DNA of 50,100 nt from Bacillota bacterium (lineage in GTDB: Bacteria > Bacillota > Clostridia > Oscillospirales > Ruminococcaceae), in contig JAEWRN010000013.1 in assembly GCA_023460035.1 (NCBI GenBank), forward strand, positions 1-50,100, written 5' to 3'. Made by a program: the position numbers and the translations under genes. The stretch's first letter is position 1; each line of letters starts with the position of its first letter. The notes below the pieces were generated by a model, which was given only the letters and a program-made list of their open reading frames with translations, was not told the DNA's origin and did not search any database. Below, in pieces: positions 7,611 to 14,923 of the stretch.

Positions 7611-9509
7611 ATGTTGAATAAGATGACGAGAAGGCAGAAAAAAGTATTTTGGCGGATTGTTGCCGCCGCCGTGCTGTTTGCCGCAGGTGAATTGGTACCT
7701 TTGGCAGGGCTATGGAAGTTGATTTTCTATTTACCGGCTTATGTGATTATTGGCGGCGACGTGCTGAAAAGAGCCGCCCAGAATATCCTGCGCGGGCAGG
7801 TGTTTGACGAAAACTTTTTAATGTCCATTGCAACGCTGGGGGCGTTTGCCACTGCGTTTTATGACCAGCTTTCGGGTGCGGCCTCTATGGTGGGCTACGA
7901 CGAGGCGGTTGCCGTAATGCTGTTTTATCAGGTGGGCGAGCTGTTTCAAAGCTATGCGGTTGGCCGCTCGCGCGCGTCAATCTCCAGCTTGATGGATATC
8001 CGCCCGGATTATGCCAATATGCGCAAAGAGGGCGAGCTTGTCCAGGTGCCGCCGGAGGAAGTTGGCGTCGGTGATTTGATTGTGGTGAAGCCCGGCGAAA
8101 AAATACCGCTTGACGGTACGGTAATCAGCGGCACCAGTATGGTCGATACCGCGGCACTGACGGGTGAATCGGTGCCGCGTGAACTGGTACAGGGCGCAGA
8201 TGCCATCAGCGGCTGTATCAACCTGAGCGGTCTGCTTGAAATTAAAGTCAGCAAGCCCTTTGGCCAGTCGACCGTTGCCAAAATACTGGACCTTGTTGAA
8301 AATGCCAGCGGCAAAAAAGCCCGTACAGAAAACTTTATTACCCGGTTTGCGCGGTATTACACCCCGGCGGTGGTGGTTTCGGCCCTGCTGCTGGCAGTCA
8401 TCCCGCCGCTGTTTTTGGGTGACTGGGCAAACTGGATTCACCGTGCGCTGATCTTCCTTGTGGTGTCCTGCCCTTGTGCGCTGGTCATTTCGGTGCCACT
8501 TAGCTTTTTTGGCGGCATCGGCGGTGCCTCAAAGCGCGGTATTCTGGTAAAGGGCAGCAACTACCTTGAGGCGCTTTCAAAAACTGAAATCGTGGTTTTT
8601 GACAAGACGGGTACCCTGACAAAAGGCTCGTTTGAAGTGACAAAGGTCGTGCCCGCGCAGGGCATCAGCGACGAGCAGCTGCTGCGCGCGGCGGCACTGG
8701 CCGAAAGCTATTCCGACCACCCGATTTCGCTTTCGCTGCGGCGTGCATGGGGCGGCACGGTGGCAGATGCACAGGTAAGCGATGCACAGGAGATTGCAGG
8801 CCATGGGGTGCGTGCGCAGGTAGACGGCAAGCCGGTGCTGGCCGGCAACGCGCGTCTGATGCAGGCCGAAAATATTCATTTTACCCAGCTGCAAGAGGCC
8901 GGCACAGTGGTCTATGTGGCGCAAGAGGGGCAGTTTATTGGCGCGGTATTGATTTCTGATACCGTGAAACCGGGGGCAAAAGCGGCGATTGCCGGCCTGC
9001 GCAAAGCGGGTATTCGCAAAACCGTCATGCTGACAGGGGATGCTGCCGCGACGGGCGAAGCAGTGGCCGCCGAGCTGGGCCTTGACGAAGTGCATGCACA
9101 GCTGCTGCCGGGTGACAAGGTCGCCGAGGTAGAGGGGCTGCTGGCAGAGAAAACCGCACAGGGGCAGCTTGCCTTTGTGGGGGACGGCATCAACGATGCG
9201 CCGGTGCTCAGCCGTGCGGATATTGGCATTGCGATGGGCGGCCTTGGCAGTGACGCTGCAATTGAAGCGGCAGATATTGTGCTGATGGACGATGACCTTG
9301 AGGCGCTGCCGCTGGCCATTCGCATCGCACAAAAAACGCTGAAAATTGTGCGGCAGAACATCGTGTTTGCGCTGGCAGTTAAGCTTGGCGTGCTGGTGCT
9401 TTCGGCCCTTGGCGAAGCCAGTATGTGGGCCGCAGTATTTGCCGATGTCGGCGTTTCGGTGCTAGCCATTTTAAATGCTTCCCGCGCACTGAACACAAAA
9501 GGGCTGTAA
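7611..9509 (+). CDS. P1B-type heavy-metal-translocating ATPase (Cd/Zn/Pb type)
   Basis: A protein of about 632 residues. In order: membrane helices, the actuator TALTGES motif (about residue 183), the ion-path motif CPC (Cys287-Pro-Cys289), the phosphorylation site DKTGTLT (Asp331), the SDHPIS motif of the nucleotide-binding domain, and GDGINDAPVLSRADIGIAMG of the hinge. These define a metal-exporting P1B ATPase; the CPCALVIS context and CadC-like regulator favour Zn/Cd/Pb. It lacks the usual N-terminal HMA domain, which is encoded separately just upstream. Start: ATG 7611 follows AAAGGGGA at 13 bases; a GTG at 7587 is possible but has no site. Confidence 0.93.
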   Translation: MLNKMTRRQKKVFWRIVAAAVLFAAGELVPLAGLWKLIFYLPAYVIIGGDVLKRAAQNILRGQVFDENFLMSIATLGAFATAFYDQLSGAASMVGYDEAVAVMLFYQVGELFQSYAVGRSRASISSLMDIRPDYANMRKEGELVQVPPEEVGVGDLIVVKPGEKIPLDGTVISGTSMVDTAALTGESVPRELVQGADAISGCINLSGLLEIKVSKPFGQSTVAKILDLVENASGKKARTENFITRFARYYTPAVVVSALLLAVIPPLFLGDWANWIHRALIFLVVSCPCALVISVPLSFFGGIGGASKRGILVKGSNYLEALSKTEIVVFDKTGTLTKGSFEVTKVVPAQGISDEQLLRAAALAESYSDHPISLSLRRAWGGTVADAQVSDAQEIAGHGVRAQVDGKPVLAGNARLMQAENIHFTQLQEAGTVVYVAQEGQFIGAVLISDTVKPGAKAAIAGLRKAGIRKTVMLTGDAAATGEAVAAELGLDEVHAQLLPGDKVAEVEGLLAEKTAQGQLAFVGDGINDAPVLSRADIGIAMGGLGSDAAIEAADIVLMDDDLEALPLAIRIAQKTLKIVRQNIVFALAVKLGVLVLSALGEASMWAAVFADVGVSVLAILNASRALNTKGL

Positions 9510-9545
9510 GCCCCGGCTGCGTGAGTGTTTTCGTGATTACAAAGA

Positions 9546-9595
9546 ACACCGTGCCCTTTGCAGAAATGTCGGCTGCAAGGGGCACGGTGTTTTTT
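9546..9595 (+). terminator. terminator of the metal-efflux operon
   Basis: A long hairpin pairs 9546-9563 with 9573-9590 with a single G-U pair, followed by T9590-T9595. It lies 36 bases after the ATPase stop. Confidence 0.9.
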
Positions 9596-9685
9596 GTGGC
9601 AAGCCGGCAACTGGTAAAAAGCCGGTATGGCGTGGCTGTTAATTGAAAGGGTATGGCCCGTTTACCAATACGCCCGGTTTGTGGC

Positions 9686-9730
9686 AACAAAAAAACACCT
9701 GCCGGCAAAAGGACAATGCGGCAGGTGTTT
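9686..9730 (-). terminator. terminator of the nitroreductase gene
   Basis: AAACACCTGCCG (9693-9704) pairs with CGGCAGGTGTTT (9719-9730). On the minus strand the stem runs into a T-tract at 9692-9686. Between the two terminators (9596-9685) I see no gene. Confidence 0.85.
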
Positions 9731-9769
9731 GCCGGTTTTGGGCAGGGAGATTTGCGCGCGATACGCGGT

Positions 9770-10618
9770 TTAGGCCTGCGGCTCCTGTGCTACCCACGAA
9801 AATTCATAAGAAAGCATATTGGGGGCGGCAATACCTGGAGTGGTCAGCCTTTCAAAATGGCCGGGCAAACCTTTTTCGGCGGCACCAAGTGCAAAATGGC
9901 AGGCGCCAATGCCAAGGTCGACACCAAACAAATCTGGGGTTTCGTCTTCTTTTTTTGCTTGGGTTTTAAAAAAGTGGTAAGTTTCGTGGTCCTTTAAAAC
10001 GCGCCAGGGCTGCCGGTTCATCGCAGAGGGCGCAAGGCGCAACAATTCCAGCGGGTCCGCAAAGTCGCCCGCAGCCTGCGGGGTAAGCGGAGTGGAAAAA
10101 TCTTGATTGAAAAACAAGACATCCCAGCTTTTGCGGTGGTCGGCATTTATGGTCCAGCGGCTTAAATTTTCAAATACACGCCGTTTGCCCGACGGGCGCC
10201 CGACAGGGGAAATTGCAGGAAAATAAGCGTCCTGCGGCACCTGCATTGCCTCGGCAAAGCGGCTGTGCTGAAAAGTGCCGCCCAGCCAGCAGGTGCCAAG
10301 CCCCAGCGAGGTAGCGAATAAGAGCAACTGCTCAAATGCATACCCCAGCCCTTCGGCGGCAAGCGGGCCCTTTGCGGCAAACGCACCAAGGTAAGCGGTT
10401 GCCCCTTTAATCACACCATAGGTACCCGGCTTTTCGGCCTTGTCGGCGCTATCGGTACGAAGCAGGGCGAACTGCACGTCGGCGCCAAATGGGTTTTCAA
10501 TTTGGGACATGTATTCTTTTAACAACTGCTCTTCTTGTTTGGTCAGCGGTGCGGGCGCATAAGTGCGCACACTGGCACGGGTTTTTACGGCTTGCTCTAC
10601 AGCAAAATCCTGTTTCAT
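9770..10618 (-). CDS. nitroreductase family protein (TM1586-like)
   Basis: A 282-residue flavoprotein of the nitroreductase fold. N-terminal VKTRASVRTY is the FMN-phosphate-binding motif. GLGYAFEQLLLFATSLGLGTCWLGG (about residues 90-114) is the conserved core helix, and a second half contains APSAMNRQPWR, a repeat of the substrate/flavin region. The doubled layout fits the putative TM nitroreductase group. It probably reduces quinones or nitro compounds with NAD(P)H; the substrate is unknown. AGGAGG lies 8 bases before the ATG. It is a single-gene unit with its own terminator. Confidence 0.9.
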   Translation of the reverse strand: MKQDFAVEQAVKTRASVRTYAPAPLTKQEEQLLKEYMSQIENPFGADVQFALLRTDSADKAEKPGTYGVIKGATAYLGAFAAKGPLAAEGLGYAFEQLLLFATSLGLGTCWLGGTFQHSRFAEAMQVPQDAYFPAISPVGRPSGKRRVFENLSRWTINADHRKSWDVLFFNQDFSTPLTPQAAGDFADPLELLRLAPSAMNRQPWRVLKDHETYHFFKTQAKKEDETPDLFGVDLGIGACHFALGAAEKGLPGHFERLTTPGIAAPNMLSYEFSWVAQEPQA

Positions 10619-10994
10619 GGCGGGTCCTCCTCTGTTTTGGACATGGCGATTACCTTGCGCGGCAGTACCGCAGGGGTAAATACTTAAAAAACGGCGTTAC
10701 CCGGCTTAACCCGTGCTGCAAGCGCAGATTTGCAACACGGTTATAGCAACCGGGCTGTTTTAAAAGAAAAACAAGAAATAAACACGTGCGGCCGACAAAA
10801 TGACGCGGCGGCCTTTTATACCGGTTATTTCATTTATAAACCGGGCCTTTATAAGCGGGGGATGCAGTGAGTCAAAGTTAAGAAAGCCCGCTTGCCGGTT
10901 ACAAAATAAACAGAGCATTGCATAATTTGTGATAAATTTTTTTGCAAAAGTGCACTTGACGGCCTTTGTGGCCAAGGGATTCAGTTTGCACACA
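10619..10994. other. gene-free region with hairpins
   Basis: No convincing coding sequence. It holds a two-tier stem-loop: CCCGG (10700-10704) with CCGGG (10750-10754), enclosing CCGTG-TGCAA (10711-10721) with TTGCA-CACGG (10730-10740), followed on the plus strand by CTGTTTT. A second hairpin pairs CCGGTT (10821-10826) with AACCGG (10839-10844). A minus-strand open frame at 10760-10993 has no ribosome site and an unlikely composition, and was not accepted. Confidence 0.6.
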
Positions 10995-11082
10995 GCAACA
11001 AAAAGGCGTTGCCTCTAGGTGTAAACCCACACTGTTTTTACGGGGTATCGAAGATGTAAATCACCGCCTTTTTTGTTTGTAT
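10995..11082 (-). ncRNA. candidate small structured RNA
   Basis: A consensus promoter on the minus strand (11115-11087) would start transcription near 11080. About 6 bases on, the RNA reads AAAAAGGCG (11073-11065). This pairs with CGCCUUUUU (11008-11000) at the other end, closing a loop of about 56 bases that contains GUGU/ACAC-type short stems. The distal arm ends in a T-run (11004-11000), which would also work as a terminator. That gives a product of about 80 nucleotides. I do not recognise the class; riboswitch-attenuator or stand-alone small RNA are both possible. No gene with a ribosome site follows. Confidence 0.4.
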
Positions 11083-11086
11083 ATAC

Positions 11087-11115
11087 AATATATATCCCGC
11101 CGGTAAATTTGTCAA
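11087..11115 (-). promoter_or_regulatory. strong predicted promoter of the candidate small RNA
   Basis: Reading leftward: TTGACA (11115-11110), a 17-base spacer, TATATT (11092-11087). No protein gene starts within 400 bases downstream in this direction, so the promoter needs a non-coding product or a yet unseen leader. Confidence 0.65.
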
Positions 11116-11159
11116 TTTTTACGCGTAGAATGCCCCGCCCGGCAACGGTTCAAATAAAC

Positions 11160-11185
11160 AGCCGCCCCTGCAAAAAGGGGCAGCT
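11160..11185 (-). terminator. probable terminator of mnaA
   Basis: On the minus strand AGCTGCCCC (11185-11177) pairs with GGGGCGGCT (11168-11160) with one G-U pair, then GTTTATTTG. The T-tract is interrupted, so strength is uncertain. It lies 11 bases after the mnaA stop. Confidence 0.6.
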
Positions 11186-11195
11186 GCGGGCGGTT

Positions 11196-12305
11196 TTAGG
11201 CTTTTTGGGCAAAGTAAGCTTGAATGGCATCGGCAATGCGCGCACTGGCTTTGCCGTCGCCGTAAGGGTTGTTTGCGGTACTCATCGCGGCGTAGGCGGC
11301 GCGGTCGCACAGTAGCTCTTTTGTGGCAAGGTACACCGCTTCTTCGTCGGTGCCCACCAGCCTCAGCGTGCCGCCGGCAACCCCCTCGGGCCGCTCGGTG
11401 GTGTCGCGCAGCACCAGCACCGGTTTACCCAGTGAAGGGGCTTCCTCCTGTATGCCGCCGCTGTCGGTCAAAATTAAATTGGCAGCATTCATGAAGTTGT
11501 GGAAATCCAACACGTTAAGCGGTTCAATCAGCCGGATGCGCTCGTCGCCCGACAGCTCCTCATCGGCTGCCTGCCGTACCGCCGGGTTCATGTGTACCGG
11601 GTAAATCACCCGCACGTCAGAAAACTCGTCGGCAATGCGCCGCACAGCGCGGAAGATACGGTGCAGCGGCTCGCCCCAGTTTTCACGCCGGTGTGCGGTG
11701 AGCAGCAGCAGCCGTTTGCCATGGCACCAGTCAAGCTGTGGGTGGGTGTAGCCGGGGCGCACCGTCGTGCTTAGCGCGTCAATGGCCGTGTTGCCGGTGA
11801 CGATGATTTTTTCATCGGCTCGGTTTTCTTTCAGCAAGTTTTCACGGCTTTGCTGGGTGGGGGCAAAGTACAAATCGGTTGCACAGTCGGTCATCTGCCG
11901 GTTCATCTCTTCGGGGAAAGGGGAATACTTGTCCCAGGTGCGCAGGCCGGCCTCCACATGGCCAATCGGTATCTGCAGGTAAAACGCGGCAAGGGTGCCC
12001 GCAAGGGTGGTTGTGGTGTCACCATGTACCAGTACCATATCCGGCTTTGCCTGCTGCAACACGTCGTTCAGCCCAAGCAATGCGGCAGACGTGATGTGAA
12101 ACAGGGTTTGACCGCTTTTCATCAGGTTCAGGTCGTAGTCCGGCTGAATAGCAAAAGCGTCCAGCACCTGGTCCAGCATTTCACGGTGCTGTGCGGTAAT
12201 GCACACCACACATTCAAAGTCTTTCCGCGCCTTCAGCTCTTTCACCAGCGGGGCCATTTTAATGGCCTCGGGCCGCGTGCCAAAAATAGTCATTACTTTA
12301 ATCAA
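11196..12305 (-). CDS. mnaA: UDP-N-acetylglucosamine 2-epimerase (non-hydrolysing)
   Basis: A 369-residue cytosolic enzyme interconverting UDP-GlcNAc and UDP-ManNAc. Diagnostic segments are IFGTRPEAIKMAPL at the N-terminus, VHGDTTTTLAG (about residue 94), GHVEAGLRTWDKYSPFPEEMNRQ (about 115-137) and LTDSGGIQEEAPSLGKPVLVLRDTTERPEG near the C-terminus; all belong to the WecB/MnaA family. The start is TTG 12305, with AAGGAG 8 bases upstream. It overlaps the end of the upstream glycosyltransferase gene, so the two are coupled. The context suggests that UDP-ManNAc is the sugar donor for that glycosyltransferase. Confidence 0.95.
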   Translation of the reverse strand: MIKVMTIFGTRPEAIKMAPLVKELKARKDFECVVCITAQHREMLDQVLDAFAIQPDYDLNLMKSGQTLFHITSAALLGLNDVLQQAKPDMVLVHGDTTTTLAGTLAAFYLQIPIGHVEAGLRTWDKYSPFPEEMNRQMTDCATDLYFAPTQQSRENLLKENRADEKIIVTGNTAIDALSTTVRPGYTHPQLDWCHGKRLLLLTAHRRENWGEPLHRIFRAVRRIADEFSDVRVIYPVHMNPAVRQAADEELSGDERIRLIEPLNVLDFHNFMNAANLILTDSGGIQEEAPSLGKPVLVLRDTTERPEGVAGGTLRLVGTDEEAVYLATKELLCDRAAYAAMSTANNPYGDGKASARIADAIQAYFAQKA

Positions 12306-13314
12306 CGGGTATCTCCTTGTCGTCGTATGGGGCCCCGGCGGGCAGCAACCCCATGTGGGTTAAAATGGATTGTTCACTTTCAACATTCAGCGAAGAAAAA
12401 TTGCGCACTAAAATGACCTGTTCATAATTCAGCCGGCCTTGTTTATAAAGGACTTCTACCGGCGAGGTCAGTGCACAGGAGGAAGTGGGCGGCGCGTAAA
12501 TTAGTTTCAGCCCCTCTTCAATTGCTTCTTTGGGCAAAAACTCTGCCCGCACTTCAATTTGGTAAGTGGTGCGCAGCACGGTCTGGGCATTGTCGGGGCT
12601 TTCGTCACAGAACGCAAACACAACCCCGCCGTCAAAATGCAGCAGCGGCAGCACCAGTAAGTGCCGCAGCAGCCCCTCTTCAAAAACAGGCGCAAACTGG
12701 TCAAGCCGGTAATTTTCAAGCCTTGCCGGGGTGACATACTTAATGTGTTTTACATTGGCAAGGGCCTCTAGTAGCTGCTCTTCACTAATCAGGTTTTCAC
12801 GGCGCAGGTAAACACCCAGCGTTTCTTTGTTTACCGATGCGGCGTAAAGTGCCTGCTGCAGCTGTTCCGGCGTCAGGTAACCGCGCTCCAGCAGAATATC
12901 GCCCAGCTTGCGACGGTAACGCTCCAGCACCTGCTTTTCAAGAAAAGCGTGGTCCGTTTTAGCCCAGGCAAGCGGCTTTTTAGCTTTTTTATCGGTTTTG
13001 CTTTTGGCGGCGGCCTTAGGCTGGGGCTGGCCGAACCATTTTTGCCGGTAAGCCCGCGCGGTGGACACCATATTGATGATGTTGCCCCACATCAGCCGAA
13101 GCGGCAAAATGGGCGGCAGCAGGCAGGCAAAAAACACGCTGCGCATGCCGTAAACATTGTAAATGGCAACGCTGCGGAAGATCTGCCGCTCAATCATCAT
13201 CACCGTGACGGCAAGGCTTAAATACCACGAAAGGGTCCACATTGGGTAGATTACCGGCAGCGGGATGAACAGCGAAAGCAGAAAATAAATCAATACCGGG
13301 TACCCAACGAGCAC
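12298..13314 (-). CDS. NfrB-like protein, C-terminal part with MshEN domain (frameshifted)
   Basis: A frame of 338 codons whose first residues (LVGYPVLIYFLLSL...PMWTLSWYLSLAVTVMM) are membrane helices that continue the glycosyltransferase encoded upstream. Then comes LPPILPLRLMWGNIINMVSTARA, typical of the end of NfrB transferase domains, a basic linker and a C-terminal domain. That domain carries RRKLGDILLERGYLTPEQLQQAL followed by ETLGVYLRRENLISEEQLLEAL, the paired motif of MshEN/GspE-N domains, many of which bind cyclic di-GMP. No ribosome site precedes the nominal GTG at 13314, so I regard this as the second half of one gene separated by a +1 frame change, either real or a sequencing error. 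Confidence 0.8.
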   Translation of the reverse strand: MLVGYPVLIYFLLSLFIPLPVIYPMWTLSWYLSLAVTVMMIERQIFRSVAIYNVYGMRSVFFACLLPPILPLRLMWGNIINMVSTARAYRQKWFGQPQPKAAAKSKTDKKAKKPLAWAKTDHAFLEKQVLERYRRKLGDILLERGYLTPEQLQQALYAASVNKETLGVYLRRENLISEEQLLEALANVKHIKYVTPARLENYRLDQFAPVFEEGLLRHLLVLPLLHFDGGVVFAFCDESPDNAQTVLRTTYQIEVRAEFLPKEAIEEGLKLIYAPPTSSCALTSPVEVLYKQGRLNYEQVILVRNFSSLNVESEQSILTHMGLLPAGAPYDDKEIPVD

Positions 13315-14371
13315 TGTTGCCCAGCTTTGCTTTTAGGTCTTTGTACAGCGAATAACGTCCTGCAAAGGGGACGTTTTTCATGCGAAAAATATCCCGTGTG
13401 CGGAAAGACTGCATTGTAATGCCCAAAATCCAGCGCGTTTTCTGTTTGACCGCGGTTTTAAACGTGCTGGGGAAAATGGAGCGCGTCGTGATATAGTCCC
13501 AGACAAGCTTGTTCTTTTCGTTGATACGTGGAATTTGCTCCAGCACGTAATACATGCGGATGCCGCGCTGGAACAATGTGAGAGAAAGCCGGTAATCCTC
13601 GGTCAAACTGTCACGGGGCAAAACATCCTCATCGCCAAAGCTTTGCAGCGTTTTGCGCGACAACGTAAAGCCCGTACCGGCAGACGGCACAAACGCGCCG
13701 GTCATGTAGCGGGTGACCATGGTCGTAAAGTGATTTTCGGCAAACTCGTCGGCATAGGTGCCGGTGGTAATTGTTTTGAAAAAGTTTGAAAACCGGGGCA
13801 TGCGCATCAGCGGGAACACCGGAAACTGCAATGCGTCGTGGCTTTCCAGCAGGTAGTTGGTGGCCAGCAGCTCATAGGGGTGTACCACATCCTCTGAATC
13901 ATGAATCGTCAAAGAGGCAAACTCCCAGTGGTGCTGTTGTTCAAACTGTTTAATCTGGCGAATGACATAATTGAGGTTTTGCGCCTTTGAGGTGGGGCCC
14001 GGCAGCTCGTTGATTACCACATGCACATTGGGGTACCGGCCCGCAAGGGCCTGCGCCACGGCAATGGTGGCGTCGTCGTTGGGGTAAACCCCTAAAAAAA
14101 TGTGGTACATGGAACGCGGGTAGTCAGTAGACGCGATAATGTTGTCAATCACATCCCCCAGCACATTGTCCTCGTGCCAGGCGGCAACCGTCAGCGCAAG
14201 CAGCTTTGGGGGCACGTTGTTCAGCTGTTTTAGCTCAAGGCGCTGCTTTTTATAAGAGGTGCGCAAAAGAAGTGTGAAGATATCCCAGATAAAATCGTCA
14301 AACCCCATTAACAGGTAAAGAATAACCAAGGCAAGGCCAATGTTGTACAAAAAAGGCTCAATGATACGCAT
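13190..14371 (-). CDS. NfrB-like glycosyltransferase, N-terminal part (frameshifted)
   Basis: Membrane-bound family 2 glycosyltransferase, about 352 residues before the frame breaks near 13315. It has an N-terminal membrane helix with MGFDDFIWDI, then the GT-A core AAWHEDNVLGDVI, TSKAQNLNY, HDSEDVVHP (the DxD-like metal site), TEDYRLSL and KQKTRW (the QxxRW product-binding motif). These match processive polysaccharide synthases of the NfrB type, where one polypeptide also carries a C-terminal MshEN domain. Past about 13315 this frame runs on out of register for some 40 residues to 13190. Start: ATG 14371; a TTG at 14389 is also possible. Confidence 0.82.
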   Translation of the reverse strand: MRIIEPFLYNIGLALVILYLLMGFDDFIWDIFTLLLRTSYKKQRLELKQLNNVPPKLLALTVAAWHEDNVLGDVIDNIIASTDYPRSMYHIFLGVYPNDDATIAVAQALAGRYPNVHVVINELPGPTSKAQNLNYVIRQIKQFEQQHHWEFASLTIHDSEDVVHPYELLATNYLLESHDALQFPVFPLMRMPRFSNFFKTITTGTYADEFAENHFTTMVTRYMTGAFVPSAGTGFTLSRKTLQSFGDEDVLPRDSLTEDYRLSLTLFQRGIRMYYVLEQIPRINEKNKLVWDYITTRSIFPSTFKTAVKQKTRWILGITMQSFRTRDIFRMKNVPFAGRYSLYKDLKAKLGNSARWVPGIDLFSAFAVHPAAGNLPNVDPFVVFKPCRHGDDD

Positions 14372-14418
14372 CTCAATCACCGCTTTCAAATTTAAAAGTC
14401 AAAGAATAAGGCACCGCA

Positions 14419-14446
14419 TTTTGGCGTTTTTGATAAAATGCCAAAA
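14419..14446 (-). promoter_or_regulatory. hairpin in the nfrB leader
   Basis: TTTTGGC (14419-14425) pairs with GCCAAAA (14440-14446). On the minus strand it lies about 50 bases before the glycosyltransferase start, in its untranslated leader. A TTGACA is present at 14465-14460 but the matching -10 is poor, so the promoter is unsure. Confidence 0.4.
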
Positions 14447-14550
14447 CAAACAGAAGAAATGTCAACTGTTACCATCAATATACATCACAAGGGCTGTAGT
14501 TGCAACAATTCTTTTACCGCGTTAAGGCGGTAACATTTCAAACAAAAGGG

Positions 14551-14579
14551 TTGACATTTGTAAACGGCCTGTGTATACT
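14551..14579 (+). promoter_or_regulatory. promoter of the trpB leader
   Basis: TTGACA (14551-14556), a 17-base spacer and TATACT (14574-14579). It drives the T-box leader that follows. Confidence 0.88.
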
Positions 14580-14585
14580 GAACGC

Positions 14586-14881
14586 AACCTGAAAAGGTAA
14601 AACCGATGATACAGACGAGTACGCAGAAACTGTCTCTTGCAGAGAGCTGCCGGTGGTGTGAGTGCAGCAGAGAGGGCCCTGCCGAATGGACTGTGGAGGG
14701 CGGGCTGAACGGGGTGCACCCCCAGTATGCTGCGACGGGCTTTTCCCCCGTTACCAAGGAAAGACGTGTGTTTGCACGTTACAGAGTGGGCGCTTTGGCG
14801 TCAATTTGGGTGGTACCGCAGAAGTGTAATGCTTTTGTCCCAGGAGAAGTGTAATTCTCCTTGTGGACGAAGGCTTTTTTT
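14586..14881 (+). promoter_or_regulatory. T-box riboswitch, tryptophan specific
   Basis: Stem I has the AGAGAG...GGTGGTGTGAGTGC distal signature (14641-14665) and a specifier at 14687-14689 in GAA-TGG-ACTGTGGAG, so the codon read is UGG (Trp). The T-box bulge TGGGTGGTACCGCAG is at 14807-14821, with UGGU for the tRNA acceptor end. The terminator stem pairs 14831-14840 with 14865-14874 and AGGAGAA (14842-14848) with TTCTCCT (14855-14861), followed by T14875-T14881. Uncharged tRNA-Trp should stabilise the antiterminator and switch on the trpB2 gene. Confidence 0.93.
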
Positions 14882-14923
14882 ATGCCCTCTCCCGGGGAGA
14901 CAATTTGAAAGGAGAGCGCAAAG

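Noticed and set aside
9643..9997. Plus-strand frames antisense to the nitroreductase end
   Set aside because: They cross the nitroreductase terminator and are antisense to an identified gene.
10760..10993. Minus-strand open frame of 77 codons downstream of the candidate small RNA
   Set aside because: No ribosome site, runs of Phe at the end from a T-rich stretch, and overlap with several hairpins; looks like a chance frame.
11000..11073. Fluoride, preQ1 or c-di-GMP riboswitch at the candidate RNA
   Set aside because: None of the conserved core sequences I know for these classes could be aligned; left as unassigned.
12298..13314. Independent gene for a membrane/MshEN protein
   Set aside because: No ribosome site at its GTG, and its first helices complete the interrupted transferase; better read as the second half of one frameshifted gene.
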